This document shows positions 8,379 to 17,171 of a DNA stretch of 64,000 nucleotides, piece after piece. Numbering within the stretch: the stretch's first letter is position 1; each line of letters begins with the position of its first letter. The notes under the pieces are model-generated. The model saw only the letters and a program-made list of their open reading frames with translations, was not told the DNA's origin and searched no databases. Position numbers and translations under genes: made by a program. The stretch comes from Denitrobaculum tricleocarpae (GTDB taxonomy: Bacteria > Pseudomonadota > Alphaproteobacteria > Kiloniellales > Kiloniellaceae): contig NZ_ML660056.1 of the NCBI RefSeq assembly GCF_007004665.1, positions 124,001-188,000 on the forward strand. Direction: 5' to 3'.

Positions 8379-8396
8379 CTGTCATGAAGCTGACAT
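8379..8396 (+). promoter_or_regulatory. Direct heptamer repeat upstream of tctC, candidate TctD (or PhoB-like) site
   Basis: CTGTCAT (8379-8385) and CTGACAT (8390-8396) form a direct repeat with an 11-bp period, the geometry used by OmpR/PhoB-family response regulators; the sequence is one base from the alphaproteobacterial Pho box. It lies 77-94 bp upstream of the tctC start codon. The TctD-like regulator encoded nearby is the simplest candidate ligand, but PhoB is an alternative. Confidence 0.4.
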
Positions 8397-8445
8397 TGCG
8401 GCGCAAAATGTGACGATTCTGGCGAAGGCGCGGTCGAAATTGGCT

Positions 8446-9546
8446 TTATTGAGCGCCAAGGGCTGCGTTCCAGCGATTGATCAGGCGTTCGCGCTTGACC
8501 TGATCCAGGTAGACGACCAGACCGGGCGTGACCGGAACCGGACGCAAGCGGCCTTTGGCCTGAGCGCGAAGGCCGGCAGCGGTGTTCTCACCGCTTAGGG
8601 CCGGGTGCAATGCGGGCAGGCGCAGGTCGCGCGAGATCACTTCCTGGCCTTTTCGCGAGATCAGAAAATCCAGGAAACTTGCGCCCAGGCCTGGGGACTT
8701 GGCCGCACGCGGCACGAGGCCGATGCGCGACATCACGACGGTATAGTCTTCCGGCAGGATGATACCGATCTCCGGGTTGCTTACGGCCCAGGAGGCGGCG
8801 TAGGAGCCCAGTATGTTGTAGCCGAGCGCGAAGCGTCCGTCGGCCACCCGTTCCAGAATCGCCGAGGAATTGGAATAGAGCTTTACGCCCGCGGAGCCCA
8901 TTGCGCGGACCAATTGCCAAATGTCGCGGTAGTGTTCCTGATCCCTGGCCAGAAAGAAGAGACCGATCCCGGCGCGTTCGATGTCATAGGTTCCGATTCT
9001 GCCATAGATATCGTCTTCGGTTTCATAGAGATAACTGGTCAGCGCCGCCCGGGTGCGCGGTGGACTGCGGTCCTTGAAGGACGATTTGTGGTAGATGATC
9101 ACCGCGGGCTCGAAAGTGACGCCAAAAGCGGAGTTCCGCCAGGTTGCCCAGTCCGGCAGGGACTGCGCGGCGGGGAGGTCGAGGCTGGAGGCATAACCGT
9201 CGTTGGCGAGTTTGACCTGGAGATCCATGGCCGAGGAAAAGACGAGATCCGCGGTTGGCCCGCCCTGATCGCTCTCATCGATCACGCGCGCATAGATTTC
9301 CTGGGTCTGAAGCTCGGAATAGTCCACCGAAATGCTCGGATTGTCGTCCTGGTAGCGCTCGATCAGAGGGCGGGCGATGTCTTCATCAAGCGCACCGTAA
9401 ATCGTCAGCAGGCGGCTGTCCGGCGCGCCTGATTTCGCGGGAAAGAAAATGCTCTCGGCATTCACCGGGCCTGTCGCAGAGCCAAGCATCACCACTGCCG
9501 CTGCGAGCCAGGCGGCTGGAAATCCGAATTTACCGATGGGTTTCAT
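8446..9546 (-). CDS. Periplasmic ABC-type solute-binding protein next to TctDE, PgtC/AfuA-like
   Basis: The predicted product of 366 residues has a signal peptide (MKPIGKFGFPAAWLAAAVVM..., cleavage likely after VNA) and the fold of iron(III)/phosphoglycerate type extracellular binding proteins (YGALDEDIARPLIERYQ at the start of the mature part, LVFSSAMDLQVKLANDGYA, RDQEHYRDIWQLVR). No ABC permease or ATPase gene is nearby. Instead it is divergent from a TctD/TctE two-component pair, an arrangement in which such proteins are thought to act as periplasmic co-sensors, as PgtC does for phosphoglycerate. The frame is open up to a GTG at 9582, but the ATG at 9546 gives a clean signal peptide and has GACGAG just upstream. 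Function as a sensor is inference. Confidence 0.8.
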   Translation of the reverse strand: MKPIGKFGFPAAWLAAAVVMLGSATGPVNAESIFFPAKSGAPDSRLLTIYGALDEDIARPLIERYQDDNPSISVDYSELQTQEIYARVIDESDQGGPTADLVFSSAMDLQVKLANDGYASSLDLPAAQSLPDWATWRNSAFGVTFEPAVIIYHKSSFKDRSPPRTRAALTSYLYETEDDIYGRIGTYDIERAGIGLFFLARDQEHYRDIWQLVRAMGSAGVKLYSNSSAILERVADGRFALGYNILGSYAASWAVSNPEIGIILPEDYTVVMSRIGLVPRAAKSPGLGASFLDFLISRKGQEVISRDLRLPALHPALSGENTAAGLRAQAKGRLRPVPVTPGLVVYLDQVKRERLINRWNAALGAQ

Positions 9547-9609
9547 CATCTCGTCAGCTTGCATGAGCAGGGCGGGCTTCACAAGTTGGGTGCAAGGCCA
9601 TAGCCTTGC

Positions 9610-9649
9610 GGTAAAATAAGGCCGTTCGGAAAAACGACCGGCGTTTACC
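9610..9649. promoter_or_regulatory. Imperfect dyad in the divergent binding-protein/tctD promoter region
   Basis: GGTAAA (9610-9615) is mirrored by TTTACC (9644-9649), with further partial complementarity inside (CCGT around 9622 and ACG around 9634). It sits between two divergent genes, 61 bp from one start and 49 bp from the other, where a shared operator would be expected. The evidence is position and symmetry only. Confidence 0.3.
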
Positions 9650-9697
9650 AGATTTAGGGCCTGCTTCCCGGCGTTCCAGGCTCTCGGGGGAAATCAA

Positions 9698-10363
9698 TTG
9701 CGCCTTTTGGTGGTCGAAGACAATGAGACACTGGCTCAGGGGCTGACGGCAGTCCTGAAGGGTTCGGGCTATGCAGTCGACCTGGTGACGGACGGGCAAT
9801 CGGCGGAAGCGGCGCTGGCCACGGCGTCGTATGATCTTGTCATTCTGGACCTTACCCTGCCGGATATGGACGGCCTCGATGTGCTCAAGGAGCTGCGTCA
9901 GCAACGCAATGACTGTGCGGTGCTCGTGCTGACCGCCCGCGGCGCACTGGACGACCGGGTGAGGGGCCTCGATCTGGGAGCCGACGACTACATGACCAAG
10001 CCGTTCGAGGTGCCGGAACTGGAGGCCCGCGTCCGTGTGCTGCTCCGGCGCCGGGCCGGACTGCGGTCCTCGAAACTGGACTATGGCGCCCTCAGCCTGG
10101 ATCTCTCGACGAGACAGGTCAGCCTCGATGGCGAGCGTATCGAGTTGCCGGCCCGTGAGCTGAATGTTCTCGAGGCTCTCTTTCTCAAGTCAGAACAGGT
10201 TGTCTCCAAGCAGCAGATTATCGAGAGTCTCGCGGACTTCGACGATGACATCAGCGAGAACGCCGTGGAGCAGTATGTCAGCCGCCTTCGAAAGCGGCTT
10301 GAACCCTACGGCCTGAAGATCCGCGCGGCGCGCGGGCTCGGCTACATTCTGGAGGCGGGCTGA
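9698..10363 (+). CDS. tctD: OmpR-family response regulator, TctD-like
   Basis: The 221-residue protein has an N-terminal receiver domain with the acidic pocket Glu7-Asp8, phosphoacceptor Asp51 (VILDLTLPDMDG) and Lys101 (MTKPFE), followed by a winged helix-turn-helix output domain of OmpR type (residues about 125-220). It is the DNA-binding partner of the adjacent histidine kinase. Translation starts at a TTG (9698) that directly follows a GGGGGAAA ribosome site; the kinase frame begins immediately after its stop codon, so the two are translationally coupled. By analogy with TctD/TctE of enteric bacteria and pseudomonads it should control the tctCBA operon encoded beside it. Confidence 0.9.
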   Translation: MRLLVVEDNETLAQGLTAVLKGSGYAVDLVTDGQSAEAALATASYDLVILDLTLPDMDGLDVLKELRQQRNDCAVLVLTARGALDDRVRGLDLGADDYMTKPFEVPELEARVRVLLRRRAGLRSSKLDYGALSLDLSTRQVSLDGERIELPARELNVLEALFLKSEQVVSKQQIIESLADFDDDISENAVEQYVSRLRKRLEPYGLKIRAARGLGYILEAG

Positions 10364-11881
10364 GTGATGGTGGACGGCGTCCAGACGAGGGAACCGGAGG
10401 CTCCACCGGCCAGCAGGAGAGCCCGAAAACACCACTCGCTGCGGCGACGCTTGCTGCTGCTTCTTTTGCTGCCGCTCTCCCTGACCGGTGTGCTGGCCAT
10501 GGTGGACGCTTACCGTGACGCCCGCACGACCGCCAACGAAATCTCCGATCGGGTCCTGTCAGGCTCCGCACTGGCGATCGCGGAGCGTGTCATTGTCGGT
10601 GCGGACGGTGTGCTGGAAGTCGACGTGCCCTATGTGGCGCTGGAGATGTTGACCTCCTCCGCTCAAGATCGGGTGTTTTACCGGGTTGAAGGGCCCGATG
10701 GTGCCTTCATCACCGGCTATGAGAAACTGCCCGTTCCGGCGGAGGACTTCAACGAGACCATCGGCAACCGCGCACGCTTCTCCGATGCCAGTTTTCGCGG
10801 CGATGCCATTCGCGTGGCTACCATGGACGGCGCGGTCTCGACCGGAAAGCGCTCGATCCCCTACCGCGTGGTGGTGGCCGAGACGACCAATGCCCGGCAA
10901 AAGCTCGCCCGGGACATTCTGATCCGGACCGCGATCCGCCAGGCGCTGCTGGTCGGCATTGCCGCCATCATCGTCTGGATCGGTGTCACCCGGGCCCTGC
11001 GGCCTTTACAGCGCCTGGAGGAAGCGATCGGCCGGCGCAGCATGGATGATCTGCGCCCGATCGAGCATGCGGTGCCCAGCGAGGTCGAACAGCTTGTCGT
11101 CTCCATCAACGGTTTCATGCAGCGGCTGGGGGGCGCGCTCGGTGCCCTGCGCAACTTCACGGGCAATGCCAGTCATCAACTGCGCACGCCGCTGACGGTG
11201 ATCCGCACCCAACTGGAACTGACGCGCCGGGCCCAGAGCAACGAGGATGCGAGCGCGGCCTTGCAGGTGGCGGACGGGGCGGTGACACATGCCGAACGGG
11301 CCCTGACCCAATTGCTGCTGCTGGCCCGGGTCGATGAGGCCTCGGCGGATCGTCTGAGTGAAGCGACCTTCGATTTGGGTGAATTGGCGCAGACGACGAC
11401 CGCGAGCTATCTCGCGAAGGCGCGGGAAAGGAATGTTGATCTCGGTTACGACCCTCCCTCCGGACAGGTTGTGATTACCGGTGATGCGATGCTGCTCGGC
11501 GAGCTTTTGCGCAATCTGATCGAGAACGTCATTGCTTATGCGGGCGAGGATGTTCAGGCGACCGTACGCGTTGGTAAGCGGGGAGAGTCGGCGTTTCTGG
11601 AGGTGGAAGATGACGGCGTCGGACTTGACCCCGACAAGCGCACCAGAGCGCTGGAACGCTTCGTCAGATTCTCCTCCGATCATCAGGCCGGTGCCGGGCT
11701 CGGTCTTTCCATCGTTGCCGAGATCGCTGCGTTGTTCGGGGCGCGCCTGAGTCTGGACGCAGGCGGTCGAGGAGAGGGGCTATTGGCCCGTGTTGTCTTT
11801 CCGAAAAAGGGCACCGACTTGTCGAGTGAGGTAACAGGCACCACCTCACCGGAAGCAATAATCAGACAAACTCACAACTAG
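10364..11881 (+). CDS. tctE: Sensor histidine kinase, TctE-like
   Basis: The 505-residue inner-membrane kinase has a first membrane segment at about residues 29-48, a periplasmic sensor region of the TctE N-terminal type (about 50-185), a second membrane segment at about 190-210, a HAMP linker, and a catalytic half with His271 in the H-box (NASHQLRTPLTVI), an N-box (LLRNLIENVIAY), DDGVGLD and GAGLGLSI ATP-binding motifs. The GTG at 10364 abuts the response regulator stop codon and has GGAGG 8 bp upstream. The long, poorly structured C-terminus after the last G-box (about 30 residues, Ser/Thr-rich) is unusual. It probably senses an organic acid, directly or through the neighbouring periplasmic binding protein. 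Confidence 0.92.
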   Translation: MMVDGVQTREPEAPPASRRARKHHSLRRRLLLLLLLPLSLTGVLAMVDAYRDARTTANEISDRVLSGSALAIAERVIVGADGVLEVDVPYVALEMLTSSAQDRVFYRVEGPDGAFITGYEKLPVPAEDFNETIGNRARFSDASFRGDAIRVATMDGAVSTGKRSIPYRVVVAETTNARQKLARDILIRTAIRQALLVGIAAIIVWIGVTRALRPLQRLEEAIGRRSMDDLRPIEHAVPSEVEQLVVSINGFMQRLGGALGALRNFTGNASHQLRTPLTVIRTQLELTRRAQSNEDASAALQVADGAVTHAERALTQLLLLARVDEASADRLSEATFDLGELAQTTTASYLAKARERNVDLGYDPPSGQVVITGDAMLLGELLRNLIENVIAYAGEDVQATVRVGKRGESAFLEVEDDGVGLDPDKRTRALERFVRFSSDHQAGAGLGLSIVAEIAALFGARLSLDAGGRGEGLLARVVFPKKGTDLSSEVTGTTSPEAIIRQTHN

Positions 11882-11905
11882 TGAACCGGGACGGAGAGAC
11901 TATAC

Positions 11906-12445
11906 GTGAAGAAGATCCTGGCCTTTTCCGGCAGCAGCAGTTCCAAGTCGATCAATCAGAAACTCGTCCACGCGGCGGTCGCGCATCTGGATCCAGAGGC
12001 GGTGACGGTCATTGATATCCGGGACTATCCACTGCCGATCCATTCGGTTGACATCGAAGCGCAAGGCATGCCCGAGAATGCGGTGCGGTTGCGGGCGCTT
12101 TTCAGCGAACATGACGGCTTTCTGATTTCCTGCCCGGAGAACAACTCTTCGATCACGGCGATCCTGAAGAACCTGCTCGACTGGATGTCGCGCTTCGAGG
12201 GCAAGATCTTCCAGCAGAAACCGGTGCTCTGGATGTCGGCCGCGCCGGGCAAAAACGGCGGCAAGACCAACCTGAAGCATTTGGCGGAACTGACGCCCTG
12301 GTGGGGCGGCGAATTGGCCGCGACCTTCAGTCTGCCGCACTTCCACGACAGCTTCGATGTCGATGCGGGCGTGCTGCGCGAGGTCGAGCACAGGGCAGAA
12401 CTGGCGGCTGCGGTGAAGGCGCTCGAGGCGGCCGTTTCCAAGTAG
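11906..12445 (+). CDS. NADPH-dependent FMN reductase family protein
   Basis: The 179-residue flavodoxin-fold protein shows the family signatures: an N-terminal FSGSSSSKSINQKL phosphate-binding loop for FMN and SCPENNSSITAILKNLLDW around residues 73-91, which contacts the isoalloxazine ring. Members (ChrR, ArsH, YieF-like) reduce quinones, chromate or azo dyes with NAD(P)H. The GTG start at 11906 is preceded by GGAGAG at a good distance, and the gene follows tctE by 24 bp, so it may be the last gene of that operon. It converges with a serine hydrolase gene 10 bp downstream. The natural acceptor is unknown. Confidence 0.88.
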   Translation: MKKILAFSGSSSSKSINQKLVHAAVAHLDPEAVTVIDIRDYPLPIHSVDIEAQGMPENAVRLRALFSEHDGFLISCPENNSSITAILKNLLDWMSRFEGKIFQQKPVLWMSAAPGKNGGKTNLKHLAELTPWWGGELAATFSLPHFHDSFDVDAGVLREVEHRAELAAAVKALEAAVSK

Positions 12446-12455
12446 TATCAGTCTC

Positions 12456-13577
12456 TTAGCGCTCAGTCAGAGCAGGCAGGATGTATTCTGCCATGATCTG
12501 CACTGGCAGTTTCCAGGCGTCTGGCTGATTATAGTTCCCGGCGGTGATGACGACTGCGAGGTCCAGGCTCGGAATGAGGATAAGGCGTTGCCCGCCGTTC
12601 CCGAAGGCCGCCATCCAGGGTTTGCCGCTTTCGCGCAGCTTACCGAGCCACCATTGGTAACCGTATTCGAGCCCGTCGTCGACCGCTGCGCGGGGGGTGA
12701 AAGCCGCCTTGAGCCAGTCTTCGGAGATCAGCACTTTGCCCTCCCACTGCCCCCGATCCAAAACGACTTGACCGACTTTTGCCACATCCCGCGGACGCAT
12801 GCGCAGGCCTGAGGCCGCGGCAAAGGCGCCGTCATTCCCCTTGATCCATTCGACGTCGTCGATCCCCAGAGGCGTGAAGAGTTTTTCCCGGGCGAAGTCG
12901 AAGACCGACTGGCCGCTGCCGCGCTCGATCAATGCGGCGAGCAATGCCGTGGCGCCGCCGTTGTAGTCCCATTGCCTGCCCGGTTCGATAACGAAAGGCC
13001 GCTCCAGGATAAAGCGGTAGCGGTCCGGTGCGAGCTCCATGGCGATCTCGCTGTTCTGGGGATTGTCATAGGGCAGCTCTTCGTTCCATTCGGTGCCCAG
13101 ACGCATGGTCAGTGCATCGGCGACGGTCATGCGCAGGCGTGCCGGATTCGCCGCCAGATCCTTGTACTCGGGAAAAGAGTCGAGAATGGGCGCGTCCAGG
13201 GCAGGGGCCTGGCCCGCATCGAGGGCAATGCCGTAAAGCAGACCGACGATGCTCTTGGAAACCGAGCGTAAGTCGTGTTTGGTTTCGGCGTCGAACAGCA
13301 GGTACCCCAGGGACTGCCCCCAGCGTTCGTCGATACCGTCGTAGTAGCGCTCGACCACCAGCTTGCCGTTTCGAGTGATCACGACGGCGTGGAGATTTTT
13401 CAGGCTTCCGGCCTTCATGGCCGCGTCGAGGCGCTCGGCCACGTCGGTTTGAAAGCCGGCTTCGGCCGGTGTCGCCTTTTCCCATGCGGATTGTGACAGG
13501 GCAGGCGTAGAGAGCTGGGACATGGCGGCGATTCCAGCGGCAAACAGAACCGGGCGAGTTGTATTCAAAACGGCCAT
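12456..13577 (-). CDS. Secreted serine hydrolase of the beta-lactamase / penicillin-binding family
   Basis: The product of 373 residues belongs to the class C beta-lactamase-like serine hydrolases (also esterases and D-aminopeptidases). It has a signal peptide (MAVLNTTRPVLFAAGIAAMSQ..., cleavage after ALS or QLSTPA), the catalytic SxxK motif as Ser105-Val-Ser-Lys108 and the Tyr of WDYNGG as second catalytic residue; MRPRDVAKVGQ is a conserved family segment. The in-frame ATG at 13577 is preferred over the one at 13619 because it starts the signal peptide. True antibiotic hydrolysis is not implied: most chromosomal members of this branch have peptidoglycan or ester substrates. A role on D-amino-acid containing peptides would suit the neighbourhood, but this is inference. 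Confidence 0.85.
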   Translation of the reverse strand: MAVLNTTRPVLFAAGIAAMSQLSTPALSQSAWEKATPAEAGFQTDVAERLDAAMKAGSLKNLHAVVITRNGKLVVERYYDGIDERWGQSLGYLLFDAETKHDLRSVSKSIVGLLYGIALDAGQAPALDAPILDSFPEYKDLAANPARLRMTVADALTMRLGTEWNEELPYDNPQNSEIAMELAPDRYRFILERPFVIEPGRQWDYNGGATALLAALIERGSGQSVFDFAREKLFTPLGIDDVEWIKGNDGAFAAASGLRMRPRDVAKVGQVVLDRGQWEGKVLISEDWLKAAFTPRAAVDDGLEYGYQWWLGKLRESGKPWMAAFGNGGQRLILIPSLDLAVVITAGNYNQPDAWKLPVQIMAEYILPALTER

Positions 13578-13709
13578 TTCTGATTGTACACCGACGCGAG
13601 AAGACCGGCAACGCGACAACCCCCGGCTTCCTCACGATCTCTCTCTTGCGTCGCGGCTTGATGCTGATATGTCTTGGTTTCGTGACAGCCCCTAAGCAGG
13701 AATACCCGC

Positions 13710-14879
13710 GTGCATTACTCTCCCCGTGTCGACCGAATTGCCGGCGAAGGCGCCGCTGCCTGGCGGATCCATGTTGAAGCCATGGAAGCGCGGGCGCGCG
13801 GCGAGGATATCCTGGTCATGTCGATTGGCGATCCGGATTTCGCGACGCCGCCGGCCATTATCGATACTGCGGTCCAGGCCCTGCGGTCGGGCGATACTCA
13901 CTACACCGGTATCGCCGGACGTCCGGAACTTCGTAATGCAATCGCGCAAGAGGTTATGCGTTGCGGCGGACCGGAGGTCGCGGCGGAGAACGTCATTGTG
14001 CTGGCCGGCGCGCAAAACGGGCTCTTCTCGGCCTCGCTCTGTCTTTTTTCTCAAGGCGACGAGGTCGTTGCGCTCGACCCCATGTATGTGACCTACGAAG
14101 CGACCGTGCAGGTCTCGGGCGCCAAGCTGGTCCCGGTGCCCGCGCGGCCGGACAGCGGGTTTCGTCCGGATCTCGGGGCCATCGAGGGGGCCATCACCGA
14201 GCGCACCCGCGCCATCATGTTCGCCAATCCCTGCAACCCTTCCGGTGTGGTCATGACTCCGGAAGAACTGAACGGCATTGCCGGGATCGCTAAACGCCAT
14301 GATCTCTGGGTGATCTCAGACGAGGTCTATGGCGCGCTGACCTTCGAGCAGGATCACTGCATGATCGCGGGCCTGCCTGACATGGCCGAGCGCTGCGTGA
14401 CCGTCTCCAGTCTCTCCAAATCCCAGGCCATGACCGGTTGGCGCATTGGCTGGATGGTCGGCCCCAAGGAACTGATTGTCCACGCGCATCATCTCTCGCT
14501 CTCTATGCTCTACGGACTGCCGGGCTTTATCCAGGAAGCCGCGGTGACGGCCCTGGGCGATGCACGCGGAGAAATGGACCGCATGCGCGACATCTATCGC
14601 GCCCGCAGAGACCGGGTCATCGCGGGCTTGAGAGGGGCGAACAAGATCACCGTGGTCCCGTCGCAGTCCGGCATGTTCCTTTTGCTCGATGTGCGCGAGA
14701 CCGGAATGAGTTCGTTGGATTTCGCCTGGGCACTCTACCGCGCAGAGGGGGTTTCGCTTCTCGACGCGGGCGCTTTCGGAATGAGCACGGCGGGTCATGT
14801 TCGTTTGTCCTACACTCTGGGTGACGCGGCGTTGGATGAGGGCTGCCGGCGCATTTGCCGTTTCCTGTCTGCTCTTTGA
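13710..14879 (+). CDS. PLP-dependent aminotransferase, AruH (arginine:pyruvate transaminase)-like
   Basis: The 389-residue fold-type I aminotransferase has the PLP Schiff-base Lys237 (SLSKSQAMTGWR), Asp204 (ISDEVYG), NPSG at 176-179 and the C-terminal substrate-carboxylate Arg (VRLSYTLG). From memory, the N-terminus (RIAGEGAAAW) and several blocks closely resemble arginine:pyruvate transaminase AruH of Pseudomonas, which starts a catabolic route for L-arginine, but related enzymes act on aspartate or aromatic amino acids. The start is a GTG at 13710 with AGGA 7 bp upstream. It is followed by a glutamate-type carrier on the same strand, 83 bp away, which supports a role in amino-acid use. Confidence 0.85.
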   Translation: MHYSPRVDRIAGEGAAAWRIHVEAMEARARGEDILVMSIGDPDFATPPAIIDTAVQALRSGDTHYTGIAGRPELRNAIAQEVMRCGGPEVAAENVIVLAGAQNGLFSASLCLFSQGDEVVALDPMYVTYEATVQVSGAKLVPVPARPDSGFRPDLGAIEGAITERTRAIMFANPCNPSGVVMTPEELNGIAGIAKRHDLWVISDEVYGALTFEQDHCMIAGLPDMAERCVTVSSLSKSQAMTGWRIGWMVGPKELIVHAHHLSLSMLYGLPGFIQEAAVTALGDARGEMDRMRDIYRARRDRVIAGLRGANKITVVPSQSGMFLLLDVRETGMSSLDFAWALYRAEGVSLLDAGAFGMSTAGHVRLSYTLGDAALDEGCRRICRFLSAL

Positions 14880-14965
14880 CCCGGACAGCTGAGCACTCCC
14901 GCTGCTATATTTAATCGGGCACGAGCGTTACGCAGGATTGAGCGCGGAGTTATCTCGGGAGCATG

Positions 14966-16171
14966 ATGGAAGACAGAATTCTCGTCGACGATTTCATCAC
15001 CTACACGATCGGCATCATTGTCTATTTTATCGGGATGCGCTTGACGGACCACGTCGCGTTTCTGCGCAGCTACAACATCCCCGAACCCGTCACCGGCGGA
15101 GTGCTTGCCTCGCTCGTGTTGCTTGCGGCGTACCTCTGGACGGGCGTCGAGATCGAGTATGAACTCGAGACACGCGATACGCTTCTGGTCTATTTCTTTA
15201 CGACGATCGGTCTCAACGCGCGTTTTTCAGATCTTCTGGCAGGAGGAAAGCCGCTCGCCATTTTGCTGGGCCTGACCCTTGGCTATATCGTGCTGCAGGA
15301 CGTGATCGGCGTTGTGGCGGCACAGGCGATGGGCTTGCCGAATGCGGTCGGGGTTCTGGCGGGTTCGGCCTCCTTGATCGGCGGGCATGGAACGGCGATC
15401 GCCTGGGCGCCCGAGATCGCCGAGACCTACGGCGTGCCGAATGCGCTTGAGATCGGTGTCGCGTCGGCGACCCTGGGGCTGGTGCTGGCCAGCCTGCTCG
15501 GAGGGCCTATCGCAAAGTTTCTTCTGAAGCGTCACCGGATTTCAGACGTCGAGACCAACGGCATGATCGTCGGAATTTCCCATGAGAAAGAAGACATCGA
15601 GCGCATCAACCATGTCAGTATCATGTCCGCGCTCCTGGTGATGCACATCGCGATTATCATCGGTTACATTATCAATGAAGTGTTGGAGGAGATTGGCTTC
15701 AAGCTTCCTCTTTTCGTCTCCTGTCTCTTGGTCGCGATCCTGCTTTCCAACAGCGTGCCCTACCTCTTTCCCGGGATGCACTGGCCGGCCCGGACCAAGG
15801 CGCTCGCGGTTATCTCTGATTTCTCGCTGGGACTCTTTATCGCGATGTCTCTGATGTCGATGCAGCTCTGGTCCATCGGGGATCTGGCCGGACCACTGCT
15901 GATCCTGCTGGGCCTGCAGGCGTTGGCCACGGTGGTCTTTATTATCTTCGTTCTCTTCCCCCTCATGGGGCGCGACTACCTGGCCACGGTGCTGAGCGCC
16001 GGTTTTGCGGGCTTCGCCCTGGGCGCGACCCCGACCGCCGTTGCCAACATGACGGCTGTCACCAAGACGCATGGCCCGGCGCCGACGGCTTTCATCATCC
16101 TGCCGCTGGTCGGCGCTTTCTTCGTCGATATTACCAACGCCTTCGTGATCCAGTTCTTCCTATCTCTGTAG
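14966..16171 (+). CDS. gltS: Sodium/glutamate symporter GltS family
   Basis: The roughly 401-residue membrane protein has about ten hydrophobic segments and the two inverted halves of the GltS family, each with a Gly-rich re-entrant motif: GSASLIGGHGTAIAW around residues 132-146 and GFALGATPTAVANMTAV around 350-366. It imports glutamate with sodium in the inner membrane. Two ATG codons are adjacent; the second (14966) has GGGAG at a workable distance and is chosen. The 3' end overlaps the end of the convergent LysR gene by 12 bp. With the AruH-like enzyme upstream it could bring in glutamate or a related amino acid for catabolism. Confidence 0.92.
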   Translation: MEDRILVDDFITYTIGIIVYFIGMRLTDHVAFLRSYNIPEPVTGGVLASLVLLAAYLWTGVEIEYELETRDTLLVYFFTTIGLNARFSDLLAGGKPLAILLGLTLGYIVLQDVIGVVAAQAMGLPNAVGVLAGSASLIGGHGTAIAWAPEIAETYGVPNALEIGVASATLGLVLASLLGGPIAKFLLKRHRISDVETNGMIVGISHEKEDIERINHVSIMSALLVMHIAIIIGYIINEVLEEIGFKLPLFVSCLLVAILLSNSVPYLFPGMHWPARTKALAVISDFSLGLFIAMSLMSMQLWSIGDLAGPLLILLGLQALATVVFIIFVLFPLMGRDYLATVLSAGFAGFALGATPTAVANMTAVTKTHGPAPTAFIILPLVGAFFVDITNAFVIQFFLSL

Positions 16172-17068
16172 GGCCCCTATCTGATGGGGATAAGACTTCA
16201 GGTGGTCGATGAAGCGCTGTTTGACCGGTGAGGCGCGGGTTTCGCTCCAGATGGCGACGGTCGAGACAGTCTCGTCGCAGTCTTTGAGAGGCCGGATTTC
16301 CAGGCCCTTGCGGAAGTAGTTCTGAACGCTCTCGGTCTGGACCGAGATTCCCATTTCACAGGCAATGAGACCGAAGATGCCCTCGCTGTTCGAGGCGGAC
16401 TGGACGACCTTGGGCTCGAAGCCTGCGAGGCGACAGAGGTTATAGAGATGCTGATGGTAGTGGGTCCAGTTGGCGGTGGTGCCCAGGACAAAGGGCTCGT
16501 CGGCGAGGGCGGTGAGGGGGATCTCAGGGAGCGCCGTCAGGGGGTGGGATTCATACAGCACCACGACGAAGCGGTCCCGCTGCACGGTGACGGTTTCATA
16601 GCCGCCGCGGACAATCGGCCCCGTCAAAAAACCGAAATCCAGAACCCCGGCTTCCAGGTCATTGAGCTGGGCATGGGTGTAGTCGTGCCGGGGCTCGACC
16701 TCGATATCCGGATAACGCTGACGGAAGGATTTCAGGATCGGCGAGAGCTCGCCCGCGATGGCGATATCCGTGTAGCCGATGACCAGACGGCCGGTCTCGC
16801 CGCTGGTGGTCTTGAGGGCGTGGTTGATGGCCCCCTCGATATTGGTCAGGGCCTTGGTGCAGCCGCCGAGGAAGTTTGTTCCTGCATCCGTGAGCGCAAC
16901 GTGGCGGTTGCTGCGCTCGAACAGGACCACGCCGATTTCCTGCTCGATGTACTGAATGGTCCGGCTCAAGGTCGGCTGAGAGATCGACAGACGTTCCGCC
17001 GCGCGCCCGAAATGCAGCTCTTCGGCGACAGCGACGAAACAGCGAATATGACGCATTCCCAAATGCAC
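16160..17068 (-). CDS. LysR-family transcriptional regulator
   Basis: The 302-residue protein has the N-terminal LysR winged helix-turn-helix (residues 5-64; RAAERLSISQPTLSRTIQYIEQ... region) and a C-terminal two-lobed effector-binding domain from about residue 90. It is divergent from the TRAP transporter operon (dctP starts 104 bp away), the standard position of a LysR activator, and convergent with gltS, whose end it overlaps by 12 bp. It most likely controls the TRAP-deacylase genes and perhaps itself. The GTG start at 17068 is preceded by AGGAG 8 bp upstream, which supports it against the ATG four codons downstream. The effector is unknown. Confidence 0.92.
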   Translation of the reverse strand: MHLGMRHIRCFVAVAEELHFGRAAERLSISQPTLSRTIQYIEQEIGVVLFERSNRHVALTDAGTNFLGGCTKALTNIEGAINHALKTTSGETGRLVIGYTDIAIAGELSPILKSFRQRYPDIEVEPRHDYTHAQLNDLEAGVLDFGFLTGPIVRGGYETVTVQRDRFVVVLYESHPLTALPEIPLTALADEPFVLGTTANWTHYHQHLYNLCRLAGFEPKVVQSASNSEGIFGLIACEMGISVQTESVQNYFRKGLEIRPLKDCDETVSTVAIWSETRASPVKQRFIDHLKSYPHQIGALQR

Positions 17069-17171
17069 GATGCAACTCCTGCATCAATTAAGGCCTGATT
17101 TATATTATACGCGGCAATGCGGCGGAGCTATGGTTTTCCAGTGGTTCACAAGAAAAACGGGGAGCAATTAA

